Translations under genes and position numbers: made by a program
Shown: piece after piece, positions 54,491 to 62,885 of the stretch
How the letters are laid out: the number at the start of each line of letters is the position of its first letter
How positions within the stretch are numbered: position 1 is the first letter of the stretch
Source of the DNA: Staphylococcus schleiferi
Lineage (GTDB): Bacteria; Bacillota; Bacilli; Staphylococcales; Staphylococcaceae
Direction: 5' to 3'
NCBI RefSeq assembly: GCF_900458895.1
Contig: NZ_LR962863.1
Span: 372,001-436,000, forward strand
Length of the DNA: 64,000 nucleotides
Notes under the pieces: model-generated
What the model saw: only the letters and a program-made list of their open reading frames with translations
The model's database searches: none
What the model was told of the DNA's origin: nothing

Positions 54491-56392
54491 TTATTTTACA
54501 ACTTCTTCTGTTTTAACTAAATCATCTGCAAGTTTAAGCCAGAAATTTTGAAGTTGTTCTTGTGTATGATTCGTATCGTTCGTATCTTGACCGACAAAGT
54601 CGACATGATCCCAACCTTCAAGGACTGGTGTCACTTGCCAAATGCCTTTTTGGATTTGGTCTGTAGCGTTTGTCCATGCTTGGTTATATGGATGTTGAGA
54701 AGAAACAACAGAGACAAGACCATCATTGACACGCCAATCTTTTTCAGGAGCTTTACCGATAACGTTAGCCGTTAAAGCAAATGTTAAAAATAGATCGCGA
54801 TTTGCTTTTTGTTTACCTGATAGCGTTGCGTGTGTCGCTTCTCCTGTATAAGTTTTATAAACTATATTTGGATTGAGTGAAGTATGTTTATTGATTTCAC
54901 TTGCACCTTCACGTGTTAAATCATAAAAACCAGTATCTTTTGTTTTCCACAGTTTATTATTATTTTTGATGCGTTCAGTATAGGCTTTATCTGTTTCGCC
55001 AGGTTTACGTTTAAGTCCCCATTGGTTAAGACCAAAGTCGACACGCGCATCATTTTTAGCTAATGCAGCTGCGAAATCAAATACAAATTGTCTTACGATA
55101 GGCTCATTACCGAGTGAGTCCGCTGCGTGTGTTCCGTTATGAGGCGTACCTAAAGTCGTAATTGAAGCGACCATGTTATCGTGTCCACCTTCAAATAAAG
55201 GCGAGATTGTGCCACCATGTTTTTTATGGTATTCAATTTCTTCTTGACTACCGTTACGGAGTAATTCTTCTAACACACGAATCGTTTGACCACCCATACT
55301 ATGACCTACAAGATGGATCTTTTTGCCAGGTTCCCAATCTTTATAAATACCTTCATACGTATTACCGTAACGGGCATGTCCATATTTTGCTGCATGCGCT
55401 GCACCGTAATCAACACGACCACCTTTTATGTAGTAATACAGTTCTACAGCGCGGTCATAGTTACTACCAAATGCGCTGACACTTGCTTCATAAGTGTTGT
55501 AGCCATTTTCTTCTAAATATTGACGAATATTGAGCTTTTCTCCACCCCAATAATGTGAGAGGACAGTAGGATTTTTATCATCCACAAAGCCGTTAAAGCC
55601 ATGAACTAAAACAATTGGTTCTTGGTTTTTATAATAGTTTTGTTTCGCTTTTTGACTGGGTTGTTCATTTAACTTTTCAGCTTGACGTTGACGACTTTGC
55701 GTTTGAGTTGTCGCTTTCTCTTGTTCTTTTGTAGAAGTTAAATCCGTTTTGACAGGCTGTCCGACATGGGGTTTCGTCCATTCATTTGATTTGAGTGTTT
55801 GAGGCGCGGCCGTTTTCTCATCTTTTACAGCGTAAGTTGCAGATGATGTAGGTTGAACGGTCTGCTTGCTTTCTGTTTGTTTTTCATCTGATGGTGTCGT
55901 TGAAGGTGTATTTTCATTTGATGCTTTTTGAGTAGGTGCTTTGACAGGAGAATTCAAAGGTTGTTGAGACACTTGAGGTGTTTTGACATGATTTTCAGTT
56001 TGTGTAGCATGCGTCAATGGTGCAGGTGCTGTCGTGTCATGGTTAGATGCATGTTCTTTTTGATTGTTTTGAGCGGTTGCGTTTTCGTCGGTTTGCGTTT
56101 GAGCGTTATATTTCTCGGTTGTACTTCGTTCACTTTGTGCTTGAGATACATCGTTATTTGATTGTGTTTCTGTATCTTTTAAAGATTTTTGTGATTCTTC
56201 ATCAGAAGCTTGCTGTTGTTTTTCTAATTGGGTATGTGCCTGATGAGAAGCGTCACTTGGTTCTTGACCCCCGTATGTAGATTCAGCTGAAACAGGCGTT
56301 TGTAATAGCCCGATGAAAAAGAAAGAAGCAATAACAGCTGATGATGCCCCGATTTTAAATTTACGAATTCTGTAGACATGTTTTTGTTTCAT
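54491..56392 (-). CDS. lip: Secreted triacylglycerol lipase (YSIRK pre-pro-lipase)
   Basis: 633 residues from the ATG at 56392 after GAGGTGGG. The signal peptide carries the YSIRK-type motif (YRIRKFKIGASSAVIASFF). A Thr/Gln/Ser-rich propeptide covers about 38-240. The mature lipase begins near PIVLVHGFNGFVDDK (oxyanion loop); the nucleophile is in LVGHSMGGQTIRV, and the catalytic His in EGWDHVDFVG near residue 600. It hydrolyses host or skin lipids outside the cell. It is flanked on the same transcript by two small amphipathic peptide genes. Length and architecture match staphylococcal lipases of the Geh/Sal family. Confidence 0.92.
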   Translation of the reverse strand: MKQKHVYRIRKFKIGASSAVIASFFFIGLLQTPVSAESTYGGQEPSDASHQAHTQLEKQQQASDEESQKSLKDTETQSNNDVSQAQSERSTTEKYNAQTQTDENATAQNNQKEHASNHDTTAPAPLTHATQTENHVKTPQVSQQPLNSPVKAPTQKASNENTPSTTPSDEKQTESKQTVQPTSSATYAVKDEKTAAPQTLKSNEWTKPHVGQPVKTDLTSTKEQEKATTQTQSRQRQAEKLNEQPSQKAKQNYYKNQEPIVLVHGFNGFVDDKNPTVLSHYWGGEKLNIRQYLEENGYNTYEASVSAFGSNYDRAVELYYYIKGGRVDYGAAHAAKYGHARYGNTYEGIYKDWEPGKKIHLVGHSMGGQTIRVLEELLRNGSQEEIEYHKKHGGTISPLFEGGHDNMVASITTLGTPHNGTHAADSLGNEPIVRQFVFDFAAALAKNDARVDFGLNQWGLKRKPGETDKAYTERIKNNNKLWKTKDTGFYDLTREGASEINKHTSLNPNIVYKTYTGEATHATLSGKQKANRDLFLTFALTANVIGKAPEKDWRVNDGLVSVVSSQHPYNQAWTNATDQIQKGIWQVTPVLEGWDHVDFVGQDTNDTNHTQEQLQNFWLKLADDLVKTEEVVK

Positions 56393-56437
56393 TTTTTCCC
56401 ACCTCATTTGAATATTGTTTGTAAAAGTTAGCCAAAG

Positions 56438-56503
56438 TTAAATAAAGATATTGATCAGTATGCGAGGTAACCACTCAAGTAATTGCGCTAAATAAACCGA
56501 CAT
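56438..56503 (-). CDS. Small amphipathic peptide upstream of the lipase (21 aa)
   Basis: ATG at 56503, seven bases after a perfect AAGGAGG, TAA at 56438-56440. The 21-residue product begins SVYLAQLLEWLPRIL and ends in a run of Ile/Asn/Phe. Polar residues fall at 7, 10, 14 and 18, one per helical turn, with Trp and Pro mid-helix; net charge about zero. This is the pattern of delta-lysin/PSM-like surfactant peptides. It is the first gene after a near-consensus promoter, with the lipase start 46 bases later and no terminator between. It could instead be a translated leader that tunes lipase expression. Confidence 0.6.
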   Translation of the reverse strand: MSVYLAQLLEWLPRILINIFI

Positions 56504-56526
56504 ATAAACGCCTCCTTATAATTTTT

Positions 56527-56550
56527 CTTTTTGAAAGGGTTTTCAAAAAG
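56527..56550 (-). promoter_or_regulatory. Perfect inverted repeat at the start of the lipase operon
   Basis: CTTTTTGAAA (56527-56536) and TTTCAAAAAG (56541-56550) are a perfect 10-bp dyad with a 4-base centre. It lies just downstream of the predicted transcription start, so it is either an operator or a 5' mRNA stem-loop. Confidence 0.6.
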
Positions 56551-56559
56551 GATATATAA

Positions 56560-56588
56560 ATAATACATTAAGTTCAAATAATTGTCAA
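56560..56588 (-). promoter_or_regulatory. Lipase operon promoter
   Basis: On the minus strand TTGACA (56588-56583, exact consensus) is followed after 17 bases by TATTAT (56565-56560). It is the strongest promoter match I found in the window. Confidence 0.8.
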
Positions 56589-56722
56589 ATTTTTTTAATT
56601 AAGTACCTTGAAATATTTGTTGTTTTAAAAATAGATGTTTTTTAAAGAATATATTTCTAAAGCATGTTTGTAGTTGTTGGCACAGTGGTATGTTAGAATA
56701 GAATGAACTGGAGGCTTATATT

Positions 56723-56857
56723 ATGAAACAATGTTATAAATTGTCTGCATACATTTTTGGCGGTATTGCAGTAGCAGTGCTAGCAGGTGTGGCATACTTG
56801 TCATACCAACAATATCAGCAAGATGAAGAAATAATGAATGACAATTTCAAAGCTTAG
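56723..56857 (+). CDS. Small membrane protein, 44 aa
   Basis: ATG at 56723, eight bases after GGAGG, TAG at 56855-56857. The product has a short basic start (MKQCYKL), one membrane span (about residues 8-27, FGGIAVAVLAGVAYLS) and a polar Gln/Asp/Glu-rich tail. I do not recognise it. It lies between the divergent lipase operon and czcD; a hairpin AGGTGAAT/ATTCACCT follows at about 56870-56898. Confidence 0.6.
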   Translation: MKQCYKLSAYIFGGIAVAVLAGVAYLSYQQYQQDEEIMNDNFKA

Positions 56858-56943
56858 TCGAAAAAATTGAGGTGAATGCGGTGAGACCGTATTCACCTCG
56901 TGTCGTTTATGGGCAATGAGAAAAATTATCAAGGAGGGATATG

Positions 56944-57885
56944 ATGTCAAGAGGAAACTATTCTCATCACGTGGAGCATAGAAAAAAACAGACGCATTCC
57001 AAAATGACTTTGTGGTTGTCACTCATTATTACGCTCTTTTTTACAGTTGTTGAATTTTCTGGAGGGATTATTTCCAACTCGCTAGCGTTATTATCAGATT
57101 CGTTCCATATGTTAAGCGATGTCTTTGCACTTGCTTTATCGATGCTTGCTGTCTATTTTGCGAGTCGAAAACCTACTGCACGATATACATTTGGGTATTT
57201 GCGTTTCGAAATTCTCGCTGCTTTTTTAAATGGTTTGGCATTGGCAGTGATTTCGGCATGGATTTTTTATGAAGCGATTGTCCGTATTATTTTTCCAAAG
57301 CCTGTAGAAAGTGGTTTAATGCTTGTCATTGCTACAATTGGCTTAATTGTAAATATAGTACTAACCATCATTTTAGTGCGGTCATTGAAGAGCGAAAATA
57401 ATATTAATATCCAAAGTGCGCTGTGGCATTTTATGGGAGACTTGTTAAATTCAATCGGTGTCATTGTTGCAGTTGTATTAATCTACTTTACAGGTATTCA
57501 GTTAATTGACCCCATTTTGAGTATGGTGATTGCGTTGGTGATTTTGCGTGGCGGGTATAAAATCATGCATAATGCCTGGTTGATTTTAATGGAATCTGTA
57601 CCAGAACATTTAGATACCGATGAAATTATGGAAACGATGAAATCTGTTAATCAAGTGTTAGACGTCCATGAGTTCCATTTATGGTCAATTACGACAGAGC
57701 ATTATTCACTCAGTGCTCACGTCGTTTTGGATAGTCGAAGTAGTGTGGATGCGTATCAAACAATTAATAAGCTTGAAACATTGTTGAAAGAAAAATATGG
57801 TTTGGCACATACGACACTGCAAATTGAACATTTAGTGATCAATCATTTAGATGAAGCTTACTTTGAAGAAGTGAAAAATGAATAG
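56944..57885 (+). CDS. czcD: Cation diffusion facilitator CzcD
   Basis: 313 residues; the ATG at 56944 is six bases after AGGAGG and fits better than the one at 56941. Six membrane segments lie in about 18-215, with paired HxxxD/DxxxD-type metal sites in LLSDSFHMLSDVFAL and ALWHFMGDLLNSIGV. The C-terminal cytoplasmic domain (about 220-313) has the usual ferredoxin-like fold with VHEFHLWSITTEHYSLSAHVVLD. It exports Zn, Co or Cd. The usual regulator czrA is not adjacent. Confidence 0.92.
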   Translation: MSRGNYSHHVEHRKKQTHSKMTLWLSLIITLFFTVVEFSGGIISNSLALLSDSFHMLSDVFALALSMLAVYFASRKPTARYTFGYLRFEILAAFLNGLALAVISAWIFYEAIVRIIFPKPVESGLMLVIATIGLIVNIVLTIILVRSLKSENNINIQSALWHFMGDLLNSIGVIVAVVLIYFTGIQLIDPILSMVIALVILRGGYKIMHNAWLILMESVPEHLDTDEIMETMKSVNQVLDVHEFHLWSITTEHYSLSAHVVLDSRSSVDAYQTINKLETLLKEKYGLAHTTLQIEHLVINHLDEAYFEEVKNE

Positions 57886-57930
57886 ATATCGCGTTTAATT
57901 TAACATAACTAGAGAAATGTATTTGATTTT

Positions 57931-57988
57931 AAAAGCGTCAATACGAGCATGCTGAGTTTTTAACTTAGATGCGGCGATTGACGCTTTT
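57931..57988. terminator. Bidirectional terminator czcD / urea transporter
   Basis: AAAAGCGTCAAT (57931-57942) pairs with ATTGACGCTTTT (57977-57988); T-runs flank it on both strands between convergent genes. Confidence 0.85.
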
Positions 57989-57989
57989 T

Positions 57990-58913
57990 TTATGAGGAGG
58001 TTTTAATTCGATTTGGAGGAGGTGTTTGACCAGCAAGTAACAGTGTCCACGTCACTAAAATAAATGGGAATGTTAACGCAGGAAGTCCGATAGGTTCAAA
58101 GAATGTTGCAGTGGCTGCATACATCATCGGTGTCATTATAACTGCCAATAAAAAGACAAGTATGGGATGAAAATGGCTTTTTGAACGGAATGTAACACCA
58201 ACTGCAATGACGGTTAGCATTAAGTTGAAGCCAAACAGACCTTCATTAAGACTACCGATATCTGCGCCCATAAAGAACTCAAGAAGTAAACCTAATAAAT
58301 TCGCTATGAGGAGATAGAGACCAGCACGTCGAGAAGCAATCCAACAAGCAATGACAATTAAAAGCCCACTTAACACATGTTCAATAAGGAAAATTTGACT
58401 GACATTGTTAAAAAAAGCAAACACTGGATGGAAAGGTGTATTTAAATCAATGTGAATGTGAGAGGTTAATGGTAAGACCGCTACATTCGTTTGGATAAAC
58501 TTAAACTGTTGAGACATTAATAAAACGAGCCATGTTAGAACGACAAATGGCGTTGTCAGCTCTGGCAAATGTAAAGGCTTTAAGAAGTTTTTAATTGCTT
58601 GAGCAATTGGCATTGCAAGTAAAATACAAATTAAAATAATCATCACGTTTTGCCAAGACCATACTAAAAAAAGTGTTAAATCAATAGCAATTAATACAGG
58701 ATTAAAACCAGCCAGGCCTGCTTGGATTTCCGATTCGGTATAATTAAAAAAACGGGCGGTTAATAAACTGAGCAAGCTACCGACCATTGCGGCGAATCCA
58801 ATTTTCCAATTGCCAATCCATAACGCAATTAAAATAATGAGACCTGTCCAAGTATTTTCTAAGAGCACGACTTGGGAGATGTTTTTGAAAAAAGTATGTA
58901 TCCATGTTGGCAT
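57990..58913 (-). CDS. Urea transporter (UT family)
   Basis: 307 residues, about ten membrane segments in two homologous halves. Each half carries the UT signature: LPELTTPFVVLTW at about 120-132 and LPALTFPFILVTW near 280-292. FNPVLIAIDLTLF and FNLMLTVIAVGV are the paired pore helices. It lets urea enter for the urease encoded just downstream on the opposite strand. The locus is therefore a urea-use island even though the urease is damaged. Confidence 0.88.
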   Translation of the reverse strand: MPTWIHTFFKNISQVVLLENTWTGLIILIALWIGNWKIGFAAMVGSLLSLLTARFFNYTESEIQAGLAGFNPVLIAIDLTLFLVWSWQNVMIILICILLAMPIAQAIKNFLKPLHLPELTTPFVVLTWLVLLMSQQFKFIQTNVAVLPLTSHIHIDLNTPFHPVFAFFNNVSQIFLIEHVLSGLLIVIACWIASRRAGLYLLIANLLGLLLEFFMGADIGSLNEGLFGFNLMLTVIAVGVTFRSKSHFHPILVFLLAVIMTPMMYAATATFFEPIGLPALTFPFILVTWTLLLAGQTPPPNRIKTSS

Positions 58914-59079
58914 GTTTTTTCACGCCTTTCTCTCTCGTGATATTGTTTCAGAATATGCTTTAACTTTACCACTTTAACAGCGTATATAACCACTATATTA
59001 CGATAATATTAAAAGTAATGAAAGAAATATATTATAAAATAAAATATAGTTGAAAGCTTTTATAAAATAGCATTATCGT

Positions 59080-59108
59080 TTGAAAGTGATTTTCGAAGAA
59101 TCTATAAT
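59080..59108 (+). promoter_or_regulatory. Urease operon promoter
   Basis: TTGAAA (59080-59085) and TATAAT (59103-59108) are separated by 17 bases, about 47 bases before the ureA ATG. The rest of the 58914-59154 gap is AT-rich with nothing else recognisable. Confidence 0.65.
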
Positions 59109-59154
59109 GAGAGGCGTAATCACTTATTTTTACATTGTTAAGGAGTGGACTGAC

Positions 59155-59457
59155 ATGTATTTTACACAATGAGAGCAAGACAAGTTGATGATTGTCGTCG
59201 CAGCAGATTTAGCGCGTAGACGAAAAGAACGAGGGCTAAAATTAAATCATCCTGAAGCAGTTGCCTTAATTAGTTATGAAATCTTAGAAGGGGCGAGAGA
59301 TGGCAAGTCTGTCGCCGAATTAATGAGTTATGGAAGAGAAATTTTAACAAAAGATGATGTCATGGAGGGTGTTGATGCAATGGTGACTGACATTGAAATA
59401 GAAGCCACATTTCCTGATGGCACAAAGTTGGTAACCATTCATCATCCCATTGTATAG
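59155..59457 (+). pseudogene. ureA: Urease gamma subunit UreA with nonsense codon 6
   Basis: ATG at 59155, after AAGGAGTG, opens MYFTQ, then TGA at 59170-59172, then [25 protein letters not shown] and the rest of UreA in the same frame. Other staphylococcal UreA proteins have Arg here (MHFTQREQ), so CGA to TGA explains it. The full frame would be 100 residues, exactly the family length. Reinitiation at TTG 59185 or ATG 59188 would lack 10-11 N-terminal residues and has no good ribosome site. The signature [19 protein letters not shown] and DVMEGV are intact. Confidence 0.85.
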
Positions 59458-59468
59458 GAGGAATAAAC

Positions 59469-59825
59469 ATGAAACCTGGTGAAATCATTGTTAAAAAGTC
59501 AGAAATTACAATCAATAAAGGCAGAGAAACGACAAAACTCAATGTAAAAAATACGGGTGATCGTCCTATTCAAGTCGGTTCACATTTTCACTTTTATGAA
59601 GTGAACCCCGCACTCGCGTTTGATCGTGACGATGCTTACGGAAAACATTTAGATATTCCTGCAGGGGCTGCTGTGCGTTTTGAACCTGGAGATGAAAAGA
59701 CAATTTACCTTGTACGTTACGCTGGACGTCAACATATTTATGGTTTTCATGGTCTTGTCGATGGCCCGATTGATAGATCAAAGGTGACACCACCAAATGT
59801 CGAAGAGGGAAGTGAAGACAAATGA
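59469..59825 (+). CDS. ureB: Urease beta subunit UreB
   Basis: 118 residues. [48 protein letters not shown] is the conserved core, with [24 protein letters not shown] after it. It is shorter than S. aureus UreB because the variable C-terminal tail is missing, which is tolerated in the family. GGAGG precedes the ATG, and the stop overlaps the ureC ATG (ATGA). Confidence 0.92.
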   Translation: MKPGEIIVKKSEITINKGRETTKLNVKNTGDRPIQVGSHFHFYEVNPALAFDRDDAYGKHLDIPAGAAVRFEPGDEKTIYLVRYAGRQHIYGFHGLVDGPIDRSKVTPPNVEEGSEDK

Positions 59826-61537
59826 GTTTTAAAATGACAGATGCGCAATATACCAGTTTATATGGGCCGACAGTAGGAGATTCGATTCGTCTTGCAGATA
59901 CAGATTTATTTGCGAAAGTAGAAAAAGATTATGCCAATTATGGTGATGAAGTCACTTTTGGTGGTGGCAAGTCCATTCGTGATGGTATGGGTCAAAATCC
60001 AAATGCTACAAGAGCACATCCACAAGTTGCAGATCTTGTCATTTCCAATGCGGTGGTCATTGATTATAACAAAGTGATTAAATGTGATATTGGTGTGAAA
60101 GATGGTCGTATTATGAAGTTAGGTAAAGCGGGTAATCCAGACATTATGGATGACGTTGATATCATTATTAGCGCTTCAACAGATGTCATCGCAGCAGAAG
60201 GTCGCATTGTAACTACAGGCGGAATTGATACGCATGTGCACTTTATTAGCCCTGAACAAGCAGAGGTTGCATTAGAAAGTGGCATTACGACGCACATTGG
60301 TGGTGGTACAGGAACTTCAGAAGGCACCAATGCTACAACAGTTTCACCAGGTGCTTGGTATATCCATCGAATGCTTCAAGCAGCAGAAGGTTTACCACTG
60401 AATATCGGTTTTACTGGGAAAGGCCAAGCGGTAAACCATGAAGCACTAGAAGAACAAATACGTGCTGGGGTCATTGGCTTGAAAGTTCATGAAGACTGGG
60501 GTGCCACACCGTCTGCATTGCGACATGCATTAGAAGTTGCAGACGAATATGATATTCAAATTGCGTTACATGCCGATACACTAAATGAAGCAGGATTCAT
60601 GGAAAATACGATGAAAGCTATCGGTGATAAAGTCCTCCACATGTATCATACTGAAGGTGCGGGAGGCGGACATGCGCCTGATTTGATAAAGTCAGCATCT
60701 TATCCGAATATTTTGCCGTCTTCTACAAATCCAACCTTACCGTACACACATAATACGATTGATGAGCACTTGGACATGGTAATGATTACACATCATCTCA
60801 ATGCTTCAATTCCTGAAGATGTGGCTTTTGCTGACTCTCGAATTCGTAAAGAAACCATTGCTGCAGAAGATGTCTTACAGGATATGGGCGTTTTTAGTAT
60901 GGTGAGTTCCGACTCCCAAGCAATGGGCCGTGTGGGCGAGGTCATCATACGCACATGGCAAGTGGCGCACAGAATGAAGCAGCAAAGAGGCCCGCTTGAA
61001 GGCGATGGAGAACACAATGATAACCGCCGAATCCAACGTTATATTGCCAAATATACGATAAATCCTGCGATAACACATGGGATTTCTGATTATGTGGGTT
61101 CAGTAGATGAAGGAAAGCTTGCTGATTTAGTGATATGGGATCCGCGTTTCTTCGGCGTCAAACCAGAAATGGTCATTAAAGGCGGCATGATTCATGTCGC
61201 CGCAAATGGAGATGCGAATGGATCCATTCCAACAGCTGAACCGGTAAAATATCGTCGTATGTATGGTCAATATGGCAGTAATATACAAAATACAGCAATC
61301 ACCTTTGTTTCTCAAGCGGCATATCACGATGATATTCGCAGTCAGCTCGATTTAAAACGACAGGTCAAACCTGTACATAACATACGAAATCTTTCTAAAA
61401 AAGATATGATTAATAATAACGCGATGCCACGAATTGATGTCGATCCACAAACGTACGAAGTCTTTGTAGATGGCAATAAAATTACAAGTGAAGCGGCCAC
61501 AGAACTTCCGTTGGCACAACGTTACTTTTTATTTTAA
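59822..61537 (+). CDS. ureC: Urease alpha subunit UreC
   Basis: 571 residues, full length. Nickel ligands are visible: His pair in [10 protein letters not shown], carbamylated Lys in [11 protein letters not shown], and His residues in [11 protein letters not shown] and [12 protein letters not shown]. The active-site flap reads [16 protein letters not shown]: the catalytic His is kept but the usual flap Cys (VCHHL) is Thr. From memory, S. xylosus urease shares this substitution and is active. No ureE, F, G or D follows; a repeat and then tarI come next. Activity would also depend on the broken ureA and on accessory genes elsewhere. Confidence 0.95.
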   Translation: MSFKMTDAQYTSLYGPTVGDSIRLADTDLFAKVEKDYANYGDEVTFGGGKSIRDGMGQNPNATRAHPQVADLVISNAVVIDYNKVIKCDIGVKDGRIMKLGKAGNPDIMDDVDIIISASTDVIAAEGRIVTTGGIDTHVHFISPEQAEVALESGITTHIGGGTGTSEGTNATTVSPGAWYIHRMLQAAEGLPLNIGFTGKGQAVNHEALEEQIRAGVIGLKVHEDWGATPSALRHALEVADEYDIQIALHADTLNEAGFMENTMKAIGDKVLHMYHTEGAGGGHAPDLIKSASYPNILPSSTNPTLPYTHNTIDEHLDMVMITHHLNASIPEDVAFADSRIRKETIAAEDVLQDMGVFSMVSSDSQAMGRVGEVIIRTWQVAHRMKQQRGPLEGDGEHNDNRRIQRYIAKYTINPAITHGISDYVGSVDEGKLADLVIWDPRFFGVKPEMVIKGGMIHVAANGDANGSIPTAEPVKYRRMYGQYGSNIQNTAITFVSQAAYHDDIRSQLDLKRQVKPVHNIRNLSKKDMINNNAMPRIDVDPQTYEVFVDGNKITSEAATELPLAQRYFLF

Positions 61538-62167
61538 CTAATTTATATTAGGTCGGGCTGAAGACCAAACTCAAAATAATAAGTGCTAAGATGATTTTTA
61601 ATAGATCACCGTCTTAGCGCTTCTTTTTTATTATAAAACTTCATTATGACTTCGCTTTTCGAGGAGACAGGCCCATCTTGTAGACTTCGACTAACCCTGT
61701 TCCCTCACCTATTTCGTCATAAATACTTCTAACGCTACCAAAGTGAGATTTGCAGTGAGACTAACAAACGTTTCACTGCTTTTTTATATTGAAAAAAAGA
61801 CTTTAAGATTATCAAAAAATTTAAGAAACCCTCCATCATCTTAAGTATAAATCTACGTTTTGAATGCTGGCTAACTAAAGTATAGATTGTCAAAATGAGT
61901 TGCTTTAATATAAAAAAATTATTTTTTTATAAAAGTCTATTAGTTATATATTAATATATTAGATTTTTATGATGGATATTCCTATAGATGATTTTGCAAT
62001 ATATTTTTAATAATGTATAATGTGTTATAAACGCGTGTATAGCGTCTAAAATAAGGATTTTAAAAATTCTAATAGTTTTTATATGAAAGCGTTTTAATAA
62101 TAAATATACTTTTACTAATACTATGATAATCATTGAATAAATTTTAAGGTAGGGAGTAGATGTTTAA
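61538..62167. other. Gap between ureC and tarI
   Basis: About 630 bases without a supported gene. Repeat copy 3 fills 61554-61706, where ureE would be expected. From about 61780 to 62160 the sequence becomes very AT-rich, in contrast to the urease genes, and carries only short low-complexity frames. This marks a junction between the urease and teichoic-acid loci. Confidence 0.6.
61554..61706. repeat. Structured intergenic repeat, copy 3
   Basis: Left stem AGTGCTAAGATGA (61582-61594), right stem GTCTTAGCGCT (from 61611), T-run, then CTTTTCGAGGAGACAGGCCC as in copy 2. It directly follows ureC and may serve as its terminator. Confidence 0.75.
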
Positions 62168-62885
62168 ATGATTTATGCAGGAATATTAGCTGGTGGAATA
62201 GGGTCAAGAATGGGAAATGTTCCTTTGCCTAAACAATTTTTAGATTTAGATGGTAAACCTATTCTTATTCATACAGTAGAAAAGTTTCTATTAACATCAA
62301 TGTTTGATGAGATTTTTATTGCAACACCACAAAAATGGATTTCACATACTAAAGATATACTTAAAAAACATCATATTGATGATGAGAGAATCAAAGTTAT
62401 TGAAGGCGGTTCAGATCGTAATGAAACGATTATGAACATTATAAAGACGATAGAAGCAGAAAAAAGTATTACAGATGAAGATGTCATTGTGACACACGAT
62501 GCTGTAAGACCATTTTTAACACACCGAATTATTAAAGAAAATATAGAAGGTGTACTTAAATATGGCGCAGTGGATACAGTTATACCTGCCACAGATACTA
62601 TCATTACGTCAAATGATGGCGATTCAATCAATACAATACCTATTAGAAATGAAATGTATCAAGGACAAACACCACAGTCATTCAATATTAATTTATTGAA
62701 AAATAGCTACAACGATTTATCTAGTGAAGATAAAAAAAATATTAACAGATGCGTGTAAGATACTCGTAGTGAACAATAAGAAAGTTAAATTAGTCATGGG
62801 TGAACTTTATAATATTAAAATTACGACACCTTATGATCTTAAAGTCGCAAATTCAATCATCAAAGGTGGGATGCTAAATGATTAA
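62168..62885 (+). pseudogene. tarI: TarI ribitol-5-phosphate cytidylyltransferase, frameshifted at an A8 run
   Basis: The frame from 62168 encodes [20 protein letters not shown] (CTP-binding GxGxR motif), then [26 protein letters not shown] and [16 protein letters not shown], all standard for TarI. After residue 190 it leaves the family sequence and stops at 62758 (196 residues). Removing one A from the eight at 62732-62739 restores [15 protein letters not shown] and [17 protein letters not shown] to a stop at 62885, giving the usual 238 residues. The enzyme makes CDP-ribitol for wall teichoic acid. The lost part includes the dimer and substrate region near TTPYDL. Confidence 0.85.

Noticed and set aside
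59170..59172. Selenocysteine or programmed readthrough at the ureA TGA
   Set aside because: Staphylococci are not known to use selenocysteine, homologues have Arg here, and no structured recoding element is visible; a nonsense mutation is simpler.
61951..62133. 60-codon minus-strand frame between ureC and tarI
   Set aside because: Low-complexity Ile/Lys/Leu translation of AT-rich DNA, no ribosome site and no recognisable domain.
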